Assembly (NCBI RefSeq): GCF_004016445.2
Contig: NZ_SADT02000002.1
Coordinates: forward strand, 62,001-126,000
Direction of reading: 5' to 3'
Length of the DNA stretch: 64,000 bases
From: Mesorhizobium sp. M2E.F.Ca.ET.219.01.1.1
GTDB taxonomy: Bacteria; Pseudomonadota; Alphaproteobacteria; Rhizobiales; Rhizobiaceae
Below the pieces are notes generated by a model that had not been told where the DNA came from, made no database searches, and worked only from the letters and a program-made list of their open reading frames with translations. Both the position numbers and the translations under genes were made by a program. This document shows, piece after piece, positions 44,330 through 53,516 of this stretch (positions within the stretch are counted from its first letter, which is position 1; every line of letters starts with the position of its first letter).

Positions 44330-44357
44330 AATTTTACGCGCGTCAAGATTTAAAATG
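44330..44357. promoter_or_regulatory. 28-bp operator, copy 2 (AATTTTACGCGCGTCAAG + ATTTAAAATG)
   Basis: It differs from the copy at 32585 at only three positions and lies in the divergent promoter between the aldolase operon (leftward) and the Gfo/Idh-esterase pair (rightward). Its ACGCGCGT core and ATTTTA / TAAAAT arms suggest a LacI-type dimer site. The LacI gene at 46548-47570 is the closest candidate regulator. Confidence 0.7.
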
Positions 44358-44439
44358 CGCTATAGCGAGTCACGAAAATTGTCCGTCGCTGTCGCGATGG
44401 CTTGTCTCGGGCGTCGCCGATTGGGAGGTCGAAAGGGAA

Positions 44440-45588
44440 ATGCAAGCAAATTCAGGAGCGAAGCTCGGTATCGGCGTCATCGGATGCGGTAACATATCGA
44501 TGACCTATCTGCGCAACGCGGCACTTTTTGCCGGTGTGGAACTGCGCGCTTGCGCCGATATTTCCGCCGAGATGGCTGTCTTGCGCGGGAAGGAATATGG
44601 CATCCGCGCGCTCGGCGTCGATGCATTGCTCGCCGACCCGGAGGTCGATCTCGTCCTCAACCTCACCATTCCCGCGGCGCATTTCGACATCTCGTTTTCG
44701 GCGCTCTCGGCGGGAAAGCATGTCTTCACCGAAAAGCCGCTCGCCACCTCGGCCAGCGATGGTCGCAAGCTGGTGGCGGAGGCGGCGAAACGGGGATTGC
44801 TGCTGGGCTCGGCTCCCGACACTTTCCTCGGCGCCGCCGGACGCCGCGCGCGCCGCCTGATGGACGAGGGCGCGATCGGCCGCGCCGTGACCGGCACCGC
44901 CTTCATGATGGGGCGCGGCATGGAGCACTGGCATCCCAACCCGCAATTCTACTATCAACCAGGCGGCGGCCCGGTCTTCGACATGGGGCCGTACTATCTG
45001 ACGATGCTCGTCAATTTGCTCGGCCCCGTCGCCCGTGTCATGGCAATGGCGACGCGCGGCCAGGAGGAGCGGCTGATCACCGCCGACGGCCCTTACAAGA
45101 ACACCAGCTTCAGGGTCGGCACGCCGACCAACATCCTGTCGCTGCTCGAATTCCGCTCCGGCGCCACCGTAACTTTCGGTGCCTCGTGGGACGTCTTCAA
45201 GCACTCCAACCACCCCATCGAGCTGCACGGTACCGAAGGGTCGCTCAGGCTGCCAGATCCCGACACCTTCGGCGGCACCGTCTCGCATTCCGCGCGCGGC
45301 GCCGACTGGAAGGATTTCGCCAGCGAAAGCGAGCTCTACGGCGCGCGCAACTGGCCCTATGCGGCGCCGAATCGCGCCAATTACCGCATGCTCGGCGTCG
45401 CTGATCTGGCGCGTTCATTGTCGCAGAAGAGAAAGCCGCGCGCGTCCGGCGATCTGGCTCTGCATGTGCTGGAGATCATGGAGGCCATCCTCGCCTCGGG
45501 CGAAAGCCGCAACTCGGTCGCCATCGCCGGCACTGTCGACCAGCCGCCGCTGCTTGGCGAGGACGAGGCTGCGAGCCTGCTGGCCTGA
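44440..45588 (+). CDS. Gfo/Idh/MocA-family oxidoreductase
   Basis: A 382-residue dehydrogenase with GIGVIGCGNISMTYLRNAALF, the EKP motif HVFTEKPLATS, and the second-domain motif GGGPVFDMGPYYLTMLVNLLG. It is the third Gfo/Idh protein of this 17-kb region and differs clearly from the other two. The ribosome site AAAGGGAA is present. It is divergent from the 12-gene operon under the same operator and is followed 6 bp later by an esterase gene. It probably oxidises a sugar or glycoside handled by the CUT1 system. Confidence 0.86.
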   Translation: MQANSGAKLGIGVIGCGNISMTYLRNAALFAGVELRACADISAEMAVLRGKEYGIRALGVDALLADPEVDLVLNLTIPAAHFDISFSALSAGKHVFTEKPLATSASDGRKLVAEAAKRGLLLGSAPDTFLGAAGRRARRLMDEGAIGRAVTGTAFMMGRGMEHWHPNPQFYYQPGGGPVFDMGPYYLTMLVNLLGPVARVMAMATRGQEERLITADGPYKNTSFRVGTPTNILSLLEFRSGATVTFGASWDVFKHSNHPIELHGTEGSLRLPDPDTFGGTVSHSARGADWKDFASESELYGARNWPYAAPNRANYRMLGVADLARSLSQKRKPRASGDLALHVLEIMEAILASGESRNSVAIAGTVDQPPLLGEDEAASLLA

Positions 45589-45594
45589 GCGCCC

Positions 45595-46551
45595 GTGTTG
45601 TCCCCGCTCGATCCGCAGGCGCGGAAGGTTCTCGAACTCGGCCGCCAGGCGCATGAGCCGCCTTTCGAGACAGGCACGCCCGAGCAGGCGCGACGCGCCT
45701 ACGACAACGGTTTCCCCGGGCTGCAAGGCGAGCGCGAGCCCGTCGCTTCGGTGTGCGACCAAGCCATTGTCGGGCCGGGTGGCCCTCTCAACCTTCGAGT
45801 TTATCGAGGGCGGGGCGCGCCGACGGCCAATGCGCCGGCGCTGCTCTATCTGCACGGTGGCGGCTGGGTGATCGGCAATCTCGATTCGCATGACGAGATC
45901 TGCCGCTGGTACGCCAACATCGCCGCCTGCGTCGTCGTCTCGCCCGACTACCGGCTGGCGCCGGAGCACAAGTTTCCGGCGGCGGTCGAGGATTGCCGTG
46001 CCGTTCTCGCCTTCATGCGGGACATGCCCGGCGGGCTTGGCATCGATGCCAGCCGCATAGCCGTTGCCGGCGACAGCGCCGGCGGCAACCTCGCCGCGGT
46101 GCTGGCGCTGCTCGCCAGCGATGACAAATGCCCTTTGACCGCGCAGCTCCTGTTCTACCCCAACACCGACGCCGACCAAACGGCGGACAGCTATCGCCGC
46201 TTCGCCGAAGGTTTCGGCCTGACGGCCGCGACCATGGCCTGGTTCCGCGACCAATATGTCCGTGACGCCGCCGACATCGACGACTGGCGCGTCTCGCCGC
46301 TCAAGGCCAAGAACCTTGCCAGGGCCGCTCCCGCCTTTGTCGCCATCGCGGGCCACGACATTCTCGCCGACGAGGGCGAAGCCTATGCAAGGCGGCTCGA
46401 AATGGACGGCGTCCCGATCGTGGCCAAACGTTGGCCAGGGCAGATCCACGGCTTCGTCTCGATGGGCCGCCACGGTCCGGCGTCGCGTCAGGCGGTCGAG
46501 GCTGCTGTTGCGGCCTGGCGCGAATTCGATCCGGCGTTTGACAGAGTTTAG
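45595..46551 (+). CDS. HSL-family alpha/beta hydrolase (acetyl-esterase / lipase-like)
   Basis: A 318-residue carboxylesterase. The oxyanion motif YLHGGGWVIGN and nucleophile motif AGDSAGGNLAAVLALL define the hormone-sensitive-lipase family; the acid is in GHDILADEGEAYA and the His in GQIHGFVSMG. The start is GTG 45595 (TTG 45598 is also possible). In this context it may remove acyl groups from an imported glycoside or open a lactone. It is convergent with the LacI gene, overlapping it by 4 bp at the stops. Confidence 0.85.
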   Translation: MLSPLDPQARKVLELGRQAHEPPFETGTPEQARRAYDNGFPGLQGEREPVASVCDQAIVGPGGPLNLRVYRGRGAPTANAPALLYLHGGGWVIGNLDSHDEICRWYANIAACVVVSPDYRLAPEHKFPAAVEDCRAVLAFMRDMPGGLGIDASRIAVAGDSAGGNLAAVLALLASDDKCPLTAQLLFYPNTDADQTADSYRRFAEGFGLTAATMAWFRDQYVRDAADIDDWRVSPLKAKNLARAAPAFVAIAGHDILADEGEAYARRLEMDGVPIVAKRWPGQIHGFVSMGRHGPASRQAVEAAVAAWREFDPAFDRV

Positions 46552-47570
46552 GCCGACTGACGCATCACCAGCGTTGCGTCGAGGCTGACCTTCGGCGTCA
46601 CGGCGGCCGCATCCTCGTCGAGCATTGCAAGCAGCGTCTCGACACTGCGGCCGGCCATGGCGGCGAAATCCTGCGCCATGGTGGTGAGCGCCGGGCAGGT
46701 GTAGCGGCTCAGCGGATGGTCATCATGCGCTGCGACCCGCAGGTCGCAGTCGGTCTTGCGTCCCACCTTCAGGCCCTTCGAAAAGGCCGCCGCCATCACG
46801 CCGAAGGCGAGGCGATCGTTGGCGCATAGAATGGTTTTGCCCGGCAGGCCGCCATTGCCGATTAGCTTCTCGGTCTGCTCGTAGCCGATGCGCTCGAAGT
46901 CCCAAGTATAGTCGCTGGTGTCGCCGAAGACGGTCGGCTCGAACCCCAGTCGCTGCATCGAGGCGACATAGCTGCTCAATCGTTCCGCCGAATTGTGATT
47001 GACGTGTGGGATGTCGAAATAGACCGGGGCGTCGCCGGAACGGCAAAGGTAATCCACGATCGTCGCGACGCTCTTTTCGTTGTTGTTGCCCACGAATGGC
47101 GTGTCACCTTCCAGGAAAGTGTCGAAATAGACAATCGGGATGGTCTGCGTGAGCTTTTCCAGGGTTCTCTGATCGGATCGTTTGCCCAGCGGCGCGATCA
47201 GCGCGCCCGATACCTTCAGGGACAGGATGGTTCGGGTGGCTTCGATCTCGAGTTCGGTCGAGCCATGCGAGGAAATGACGACCGGCCAGTAGCCTTCGTC
47301 GCGTAGCCTGAGTTCGATGCGGCTGACCATCTCCGAATAGAACGGGTCGGTCACCGTCGGAACGACAATGCCGATGCTGCGCGTGCGTTTGCGGTTGAGA
47401 TTGCGCGCGAAGAGGTTCGGCTGGTAGTCGGACGAGCGCAACGCATCCTCGATACGTTTGCGCGTTGCCGGCTTGACGCTGGTCGGATCGTCGAAGAATT
47501 TCGACAATGTCGGTCTGGAGACGCCGCAGGAGCGGGCGAAATCCTCCATGGTCTTGTGCGTCATCGACAT
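46548..47570 (-). CDS. LacI-family transcriptional regulator
   Basis: A 340-residue repressor. The helix-turn-helix is MEDFARSCGVSRPTLSKFF with hinge helix near RKRIEDALRSSDYQPN, then a periplasmic-binding-like ligand domain (SIGIVVPTVTDPFYSEMVSRI and PIVYFDTFLEGD). It lies between the Gfo/Idh-esterase pair and tagK. Candidate targets are the two copies of the 28-bp operator and its own promoter, where TTTCAACGCGTCGAAA (47689-47704) and an inverted repeat GTTGAAA/TTTCAAC (47661-47695) are found. Control of the tagK-gatZ pair from the same region is also plausible. Confidence 0.87.
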   Translation of the reverse strand: MSMTHKTMEDFARSCGVSRPTLSKFFDDPTSVKPATRKRIEDALRSSDYQPNLFARNLNRKRTRSIGIVVPTVTDPFYSEMVSRIELRLRDEGYWPVVISSHGSTELEIEATRTILSLKVSGALIAPLGKRSDQRTLEKLTQTIPIVYFDTFLEGDTPFVGNNNEKSVATIVDYLCRSGDAPVYFDIPHVNHNSAERLSSYVASMQRLGFEPTVFGDTSDYTWDFERIGYEQTEKLIGNGGLPGKTILCANDRLAFGVMAAAFSKGLKVGRKTDCDLRVAAHDDHPLSRYTCPALTTMAQDFAAMAGRSVETLLAMLDEDAAAVTPKVSLDATLVMRQSA

Positions 47571-47688
47571 TCAAAGCCCTTGCGGCGTGGAACTTCCAAA
47601 TCGCCGTGTTCCTGTGTTGCCCCGGCGCCATCACTACGGTGCGCCGGCGCGCGAACGCAAGTTGAAATTTTACAGGAAGATTTACAAG

Positions 47689-47704
47689 TTTCAACGCGTC
47701 GAAA
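47689..47704. promoter_or_regulatory. Candidate LacI operator in the LacI/tagK divergent promoter
   Basis: TTTCAACGCGTCGAAA is a near-palindrome around a central CG, the usual LacI-family layout. It sits 119 bp upstream of the LacI start and 107 bp upstream of tagK. Nearby bases 47714-47726 (GCATGCGTAAAAC) contain the complement of the TTTTACGC half-site seen in the 28-bp operators. Confidence 0.45.
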
Positions 47705-47810
47705 GAAATTATTGCATGCGTAAAACTAATTAATTGACGCGAAAAATTTCACACCATATTGAATTTGCGGACGGAGCACGCTGTGCGGCGGCGAATGCCG
47801 GAGGTCATGG

Positions 47811-48758
47811 ATGAAGAAGCTGGTCTGCGCCGGTGAAATCCTCGTCGAGATCATGGCTGAACGCATCGGCCAGAGCTTTCTCGCGCCTGGACCGCTGGTA
47901 GGTCCGTTTCCGTCCGGCGCCCCCGCGATCTTCGTCGGCCAGGCAGCGGCGCTTGGGCAACCGGCGGGCCTCATCGGCGCCGTCGGCGAGGATGATTTTG
48001 GTCAGCTGAACATTGACCGGCTGCGAGCGTTCGGCGCCGACGTTTCGGCAATCACGTCCCACAAAGGCCATGCCACCGGCACTGCCTTCGTCACTTATCT
48101 GGCCGATGCCTCCAGGCATTTCGTCTTCAACATCCGCAACAGCGCGGCGGGCCTGATGGCCATCGATGATGCCGCAAGACACTTGCTTGCCGACGCCGAC
48201 CACTTGCATGTCATGGGCTCGTCGCTGTTCTCGGACAAGGCGACCGACGTTGTGCTCGCCGCGACCGCGGCCGTGAAGGCCAGGGGCGGCACCGTGTCCT
48301 TCGACCCCAACGTCCGCCGCGAGATCCTACAGGTTTCCGGCATGCGCGCCGCGCTGGACAAGGTGCTGGCGGAAACCGACGTCTTCCTGCCCAGCGGGGA
48401 CGAATTGTTCCTGTTCTCTTCGGGCGGTGACGAGAAGGGCGCAGTTGATGATCTGTTGGGCCGAGGCATTTCCTGCGTCGTGTTGAAGAAGGGCGCAGAC
48501 GGTGCCGCCTATCACGACCGGCAGGGCGCGGTCGCTTTGCCAGCTTTTCCTGTCGAGGAGGTCGACCCGACCGGAGCCGGCGACTGCTTCGGCGCCGCCT
48601 TCGTTTCAATGTGGTTGCGCGGCGCCGCACCTGTCGATGCCCTGCGCGTCGCCAATGCCTGCGGCGCGCTTGCCGTTACCCGCAAGGGACCGATGGAAGG
48701 CATCCATCGACTCGCCGAGGTCGAGGCCTTCATCCTCAACGCCGGGGCGCACGCATGA
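47811..48758 (+). CDS. tagK: PfkB-family tagatose kinase
   Basis: A 315-residue kinase starting MKKLVCAGEILVEIMAERIG, with the sugar site APAIFVGQAAALGQPAGLIG and the catalytic motif VDPTGAGDCFGAAFVSMWL. The order kinase then GatZ-like protein matches the Agrobacterium galactitol/altritol locus, where TagK phosphorylates D-tagatose at O6. The ribosome site GGAGG is perfect. The stop overlaps the next start (ATGA). No tagatose-forming dehydrogenase or dedicated importer is adjacent, so tagatose must come from an importer elsewhere or from another pathway of the region. Confidence 0.82.
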   Translation: MKKLVCAGEILVEIMAERIGQSFLAPGPLVGPFPSGAPAIFVGQAAALGQPAGLIGAVGEDDFGQLNIDRLRAFGADVSAITSHKGHATGTAFVTYLADASRHFVFNIRNSAAGLMAIDDAARHLLADADHLHVMGSSLFSDKATDVVLAATAAVKARGGTVSFDPNVRREILQVSGMRAALDKVLAETDVFLPSGDELFLFSSGGDEKGAVDDLLGRGISCVVLKKGADGAAYHDRQGAVALPAFPVEEVDPTGAGDCFGAAFVSMWLRGAAPVDALRVANACGALAVTRKGPMEGIHRLAEVEAFILNAGAHA

Positions 48759-50041
48759 CGAGCGCCACCGCCCGTTTTGCCAAGATCGCTGCGCGCCGCG
48801 CCGCCGGCGGCAAGAGAGGCATCGCCTCGATCTGCTCGGCGCATCCGCTGGTGATCGAGGCGGCGCTCCGCCATGGCGCGGCGCATGGCGCCGATGTGCT
48901 GATCGAGGCAACCTGCAACCAGGTCAACCACGAGGGCGGCTACACCGGCATGACGCCGGCCGCCTTTCGCGGCCTCGTCGAAACGCATGCCAGAAGGGCT
49001 GCTCTTCCCCTCGATCGTCTGATTCTCGGCGGCGACCATCTTGGACCCAATCCCTGGAAGCACAACTCCGCTGCCGAGGCGATGCGGAAAGCGGCCGCGA
49101 TGATCGACGCCTATGCGGCCGCCGGCTTCACCAAGCTGCATCTCGACACCAGCATGGCCTGCGCCGATGATCCGGTGCCGCTCCCCGACGAGACGATTGC
49201 CGCCCGCGCGGCCGAGCTTGCCAAGGTCGCCGAGGCGGCCGTCGCGCGTACCGGCGGTGAGAAACCCGTCTACATCATCGGTACCGAGGTGCCGGTCCCC
49301 GGCGGTGCCCTGGAGCCGATCGAGCATATGCAAGTGACCGAGCCGGCCGACGCGCTCCGTTCCGTCGAGCTCCACCGCCAGGCCTTTGCAAGCGTTGGGC
49401 TCGACGAGGCCTTTGACCGGGTCGTCGGCGTCGTCGTCCAGCCCGGTGTCGAATTCGGCAATGCCGATATCATTGCCTATGCGCCGGAGAAGGCGATCGA
49501 GTTGGTCGCTGTGCTGGAACGCATGCCGCAATTCGTTTTCGAAGCGCACTCGACCGACTACCAGCCGGCGGAAGCGCTGGGCATGCTGGTGCGTGACGGT
49601 TTCGCCATCCTCAAAGTCGGCCCATGGCTGACCTTCGCGCTACGCGAGGCGCTCTACGGCCTCAGCCTGATCGCCGATCAGATGGTTCCCGACCCGTCCC
49701 GGGAAAACCTGCAGGCGGCGATGGAGCGGTTGATGCTCGCCTCGCCCGAGAACTGGCGCAACTACTATTCCGGCACATCGAACGAGCAACGCCTGCAGCG
49801 GCATTTCTCCTTCAGCGACCGCATCCGTTACTACTGGCTGACGCCGGAAGCGCAGCGCGCAACCGCAGCGGTGCTGGCCGCGCTTGGCGACACGGAGATT
49901 CCCCGCCCGCTGATCAGCCAATTCATTGGCCATCTCGATGTCGAGGTCGGCGCGGGCCGCATCAGACCGACCGCGCATGGGCTTCTGCTCGGCAGCGTGA
50001 CACGCGTGCTCGACATCTATCGCAACGCCACGAACGAGTAA
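48755..50041 (+). CDS. gatZ: GatZ/KbaZ-like protein, probable D-tagatose-6-phosphate 4-epimerase
   Basis: A 428-residue TIM-barrel protein of the GatZ/KbaZ family. GIASICSAHPLVIEAAL, IEATCNQVNHEGGYTGM, LGGDHLGPNPW and FEAHSTDYQ are conserved family blocks. In enterobacteria GatZ is a non-catalytic subunit of tagatose-bisphosphate aldolase. In Agrobacterium the homolog next to tagK was shown to epimerise tagatose-6-phosphate to fructose-6-phosphate, and no GatY/KbaY partner exists here either. The epimerase role is therefore the better call. It is coupled to tagK by a 4-bp overlap. Confidence 0.82.
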   Translation: MTSATARFAKIAARRAAGGKRGIASICSAHPLVIEAALRHGAAHGADVLIEATCNQVNHEGGYTGMTPAAFRGLVETHARRAALPLDRLILGGDHLGPNPWKHNSAAEAMRKAAAMIDAYAAAGFTKLHLDTSMACADDPVPLPDETIAARAAELAKVAEAAVARTGGEKPVYIIGTEVPVPGGALEPIEHMQVTEPADALRSVELHRQAFASVGLDEAFDRVVGVVVQPGVEFGNADIIAYAPEKAIELVAVLERMPQFVFEAHSTDYQPAEALGMLVRDGFAILKVGPWLTFALREALYGLSLIADQMVPDPSRENLQAAMERLMLASPENWRNYYSGTSNEQRLQRHFSFSDRIRYYWLTPEAQRATAAVLAALGDTEIPRPLISQFIGHLDVEVGAGRIRPTAHGLLLGSVTRVLDIYRNATNE

Positions 50042-50258
50042 GCGGTCTTCGCTTCCGGACTTCGGATTTGACTTAGCCCGCGTGGATCTCTCATGGAGGG
50101 ATACGATGATGACCATAGGTCGCCGCGGCCGGGACGTGGTCAAATAGCGCGTCGACTGACGATCGTGATCGATCAGCGCTTGTCGGCTGGAAGCAGCCAC
50201 CCGGATCAGTTTTCGCAATAAAGGGGCACATACCATGGTCCCCAGGATGTCGAAGTGC

Positions 50259-51281
50259 CTAACGCCTTACTGGAGCCGTGCTTTCCCTGACGATCAACCT
50301 GATCGCCAACTCGCGTTGCCTCAAATGCAGCCGCTGCGAGGGCGATGCCAGAACGTAATCTGCGGCGATGCGGCCCATATCTCGCGCCGGCACCTCCAGC
50401 GTGGTCAATTCCGGCGAGGTGAGTTCCGCGATTTCCAGATTGTCGAAGCCAACGATCGAAACCTGCCTGGGGACCGCAATCCCGGCGGCGTGGCAGCATT
50501 TGATGGCGCCGGCTGCAAGGATATCGCTGCCGCAAAACACCGCCGTCGGCCTTGTGCCTTCTTCCATCAGCCGCTCCATGCACCGCCGTCCGTCATCCAG
50601 CCTGTAGGCCCCTTCGACAACCGGAACGGTTGCGCGGTCGATGCCTGACCGCTCGAGTTCATTCAGGAAACCGTCGCGGCGGCCAGCTGCGCGATCATTG
50701 TCCTGGGTTATGCCTGCGATCATCCCGAATTGGGCGTGGCCGAGGTCGAGCAGGTAGCGCGCCGCCGTGCGCCCAGCCTTCTCATTGTCGAACCCCACCG
50801 CGGCGCCCGACTCCATCGCTTTCGACGTGTAGGTATAGACATAGTCGATACGTTTTTGCTCAAGCATCGCAAGCGTGGCCGGCAGGTGCGTGGACCCTAC
50901 CAGCACCACCGACTCGACGCCGCGCTCGACCAGCAGGCGCGCTTGCTCGTATTCGAGATCGATGTCGTAGCCCGAGGTGTTGATGATCAGCGAAACGTCC
51001 TTTTCGGACAGCCTGGCCTGAAGCGCGTCGACCATTGTGGCGTAGATCGCGTGGTCCAAGGTCGGAATGATAGCTCCGACCAGCCTTGTTCGCGTGGATC
51101 GCAGCGCCCTGGCGGAACCGTTGGGGACGTAGCCAAGTTCCCGCGCGGCTCGCACCACGCGATCTCGGACGATCTCATTGACGTTCGGGTTGCCATTGAG
51201 GACGCGCGAAACGGTAGCCGGCGAGCAGTTCGCAAGCCGGGCCACGTCAATCAGTTTGGCGCTGCCGTCTTCGATATCCAT
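50259..51281 (-). CDS. LacI-family transcriptional regulator
   Basis: A 340-residue LacI protein with a textbook helix-turn-helix (LIDVARLANCSPATVSRVLNG) and hinge (VVRAARELGYVPNGSARAL), then a PBP-like sensor domain (LVGAIIPTLDHAIYATMVDAL, ISIVGFDNLEIAE-type C-lobe). The ATG at 51281 is used; a longer frame from 51329 runs into the operator region. It is divergent from the CoA-transferase operon. Operators of the TGAAAnCGnTTTCA type are found in its own promoter, in that of the operon, and again before the ATPase gene inside the operon, so it almost certainly controls the whole cluster. Confidence 0.9.
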   Translation of the reverse strand: MDIEDGSAKLIDVARLANCSPATVSRVLNGNPNVNEIVRDRVVRAARELGYVPNGSARALRSTRTRLVGAIIPTLDHAIYATMVDALQARLSEKDVSLIINTSGYDIDLEYEQARLLVERGVESVVLVGSTHLPATLAMLEQKRIDYVYTYTSKAMESGAAVGFDNEKAGRTAARYLLDLGHAQFGMIAGITQDNDRAAGRRDGFLNELERSGIDRATVPVVEGAYRLDDGRRCMERLMEEGTRPTAVFCGSDILAAGAIKCCHAAGIAVPRQVSIVGFDNLEIAELTSPELTTLEVPARDMGRIAADYVLASPSQRLHLRQRELAIRLIVRESTAPVRR

Positions 51282-51304
51282 TGAGTATGGCCATTGCCAA
51301 ATTG

Positions 51305-51318
51305 AGAAACCGTTTTCT
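51305..51318. promoter_or_regulatory. LacI operator 1 (AGAAACCGTTTTCT)
   Basis: A palindrome centred on CG, 24 bp upstream of the LacI start. It fits the family consensus and suggests auto-repression. Confidence 0.6.
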
Positions 51319-51400
51319 AGATCGCACAAATTCTTTCAGGTCGCCACATGTCTTTTTCGACGAAAAGTCCGGAAAACAGGATTGACAGCGCTCTGAAAAG

Positions 51401-51420
51401 TTGTGAAAACGATTTCACAA
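51401..51420. promoter_or_regulatory. LacI operator 2 (TTGTGAAAACGATTTCACAA)
   Basis: A 20-bp palindrome with a single mismatched pair, 38 bp before the CoA-transferase start and just downstream of a TTGACA box at 51383-51388. A half-site TGAAAGCGCT follows at 51431-51440, which may be a second contact. Confidence 0.8.
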
Positions 51421-51457
51421 AGAGCGTAAGTGAAAGCGCTACATCAAGGGAAGAGAC

Positions 51458-52675
51458 ATGCTCAGCGGGATCAAGGTCGTCAGCTTTTGCCATTTCCTGC
51501 AAGGTCCCGCAGGCGCCCAGTATCTGGCCGACATGGGTGCCGACGTCATCAAGGTCGAACCGATAGATGGGGCTCACGAGCGTCGGTGGTCCGGCGCGGA
51601 TGTGTATGTCGACGGCGTCAGTGGCTTCTATCTCTGCGCCAACCGCAACAAACGCTCCATCGGCATCGATCTGAAAAGCCCTGAGGGCAAGGAAGTCGCG
51701 CGCCGCCTGATCGCCGAGGCCGACGTGGTCATGGAAAATTTCCGGCCTGGCGTGTTCGCCAAGCTGGGTTTCGACGACCAAGCGCTTCGCGCGATCAATC
51801 CTACACTGATCTTCGCCTCGGCAAGCGGGTTCGGCTCCACCGGACCGATGGCGCTGAAGCCTGGTCAGGACCTTCTCGCCCAAGCGCGGTCAGGTCTCAT
51901 GAGTGTCACCGGCACGCCCGATCGGGGCCCGACGCCCGTTGGGGCGGCGATCGTCGATCAGCATGGCGGCGCGCTGCTGGCGATGGGCATCCTGGGCGCG
52001 CTGGTGCGCCGACTTCGTGATGGCAAAGGCACGCGCGTTGAAGCCAGCCTGATCAACTCGGCGATCGATCTGCAGGGGGAGCCTCTCGTCAACTACTTCG
52101 CGGGTGGAATGAGCCGCGAAGTCCTGAAGCGCGAGAAGAACCTGGCTACGTGGTTCCACGCTGCGCCCTATGGCGTCTATCCCGCTACCGACGGCCATGT
52201 TGTGATCTCGCTCTGCGATCCCTCGGTGCTGGCCGAAGCGCTCGGCAGCGATGGTCTGCGCGAAGTGGCGGACGTCGACCGATACGCGGATCGGGATGAA
52301 TACGCTCGCCGCCTGGCCCTGGCCACGGCGATCTTTTCTGTAGCGGACCTTGCTGACCGCTTCGATCGCCACGGCATTTGGTGGGCGCCGATTAACTACT
52401 ATGACGATCTGCTGGCTGATCCGCAGCTGAGCCACGCTCAGGTGTTCCGCCAAGTCACCGTGCGGGGCCGCACCATCTATCTGGTCAATCATCCCAACCG
52501 CTATGACGGCGAGGTGCCGGCACTGCGTTGCCTGGCCCTCGAGATCGGCGAGCACACCCGCGAGATCCTGCACGAGCTCGGTTATGCCGAGGGCGAGGTC
52601 AAGAGCCTGTTGGCCTCGAAGGCAGTGGTCGCCGCGAGCGTTGTCGGCGCTGCCGTGGAAAGGAAGGCATCATGA
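51458..52675 (+). CDS. Family III CoA-transferase (CaiB/BaiF, formyl-CoA-transferase-like)
   Basis: A 405-residue enzyme that moves CoA between carboxylic acids. The start MLSGIKVVSFCHFLQGPAGAQYLADMGADVIKVE is the family N-terminus, the catalytic Asp lies in KPGQDLLAQARSGLM, and VVMENFRPGVFAKLGFD is also conserved. It is the first gene of the LacI-controlled operon, with ribosome site GGGAAGAG. A CoA-transferase together with a sugar importer is unusual. It implies that a sugar-derived acid is activated as a CoA thioester, which the enoyl-CoA hydratase at the end of the operon would then process. Confidence 0.87.
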   Translation: MLSGIKVVSFCHFLQGPAGAQYLADMGADVIKVEPIDGAHERRWSGADVYVDGVSGFYLCANRNKRSIGIDLKSPEGKEVARRLIAEADVVMENFRPGVFAKLGFDDQALRAINPTLIFASASGFGSTGPMALKPGQDLLAQARSGLMSVTGTPDRGPTPVGAAIVDQHGGALLAMGILGALVRRLRDGKGTRVEASLINSAIDLQGEPLVNYFAGGMSREVLKREKNLATWFHAAPYGVYPATDGHVVISLCDPSVLAEALGSDGLREVADVDRYADRDEYARRLALATAIFSVADLADRFDRHGIWWAPINYYDDLLADPQLSHAQVFRQVTVRGRTIYLVNHPNRYDGEVPALRCLALEIGEHTREILHELGYAEGEVKSLLASKAVVAASVVGAAVERKAS

Positions 52676-53499
52676 TGCTGAACCAGACTGCTCCAGCGGT
52701 CCGGGACCTGGCTGAACGGCAGTCCCCCGGCGACCGCGGTCTTGCGGTTGTCACAGGCGGCCGACGCGGCATTGGCCGCGCCATCTGTTGCGAGCTTGCA
52801 CGGGTGGGCTTCGATATAGCAATCGTCGATATTGTCGATGACGAGAATGCCAGCGAGACTGTCGATCTTGTGAGCAGGCTCGGGCGCAACAGCGCTTTCT
52901 ACCGCAGGGACATCTCCGAGACGTCGGGCAACGCGACCTTTGTCGAAGGCCTTGAACGCGACCTGGGCGAGATCACGTGCCTGGTGAACAATGCCGGCGT
53001 GCAGGTGAGCGTGCGCGGCGACCTTCTCGATGTCACCGAGGAAAGCTTCGACCGGCTGATCGGTGTCAACCTGCGTGGCACATTCTTCCTCACCCAAGCC
53101 GTCGCGCGCGCGATGCTCTCAAGGCCGCAGACCGCGTCGGAGCGATCGGTCGTGACGATCACCTCCGCCAATGCCGGCCTCGTCTCGCCGGAGAAGGGCC
53201 CATATTGCATATCGAAGGCCGGGCTCTCGATGGCGTCGCAACAGTTTGCGATCCGCCTGGCGGACGCCGGCATCCGGGTACACGAGATTCGCCCCGGCTT
53301 GATCCAGACCGACATGACCGCAGACGTCTACGAGAAGTATTCCTCGCAGGTCGAGGCAGGTGAGTTGTCGGCGATCCGGCGATGGGGCCAGCCGGACGAC
53401 ATTGCTCGCGCAGTCGCGACCTTGGCCGCAGGCGGCCTGCCGTTCAGTACCGGAGACATCTACCACATCGGCGGCGGCATGCAGATCCACCGCTTGTGA
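52672..53499 (+). CDS. Short-chain dehydrogenase/reductase (SDR)
   Basis: A 275-residue SDR with the nucleotide motif VVTGGRRGIGRAI, the NNAG motif, the catalytic Ser in VTITSANAG and YCISK as the Tyr-Lys pair. GRNSAFYRRDISE precedes the NNAG strand. The C-terminal GDIYHIGGGMQIHRL is typical of sugar or polyol SDRs of the FabG-like class. The ATG overlaps the CoA-transferase stop (ATGA). It probably oxidises a hydroxyl of the substrate or of its CoA ester. Confidence 0.85.
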   Translation: MMLNQTAPAVRDLAERQSPGDRGLAVVTGGRRGIGRAICCELARVGFDIAIVDIVDDENASETVDLVSRLGRNSAFYRRDISETSGNATFVEGLERDLGEITCLVNNAGVQVSVRGDLLDVTEESFDRLIGVNLRGTFFLTQAVARAMLSRPQTASERSVVTITSANAGLVSPEKGPYCISKAGLSMASQQFAIRLADAGIRVHEIRPGLIQTDMTADVYEKYSSQVEAGELSAIRRWGQPDDIARAVATLAAGGLPFSTGDIYHIGGGMQIHRL

Positions 53500-53516
53500 G
53501 CTTTTTTGAGCATAGC

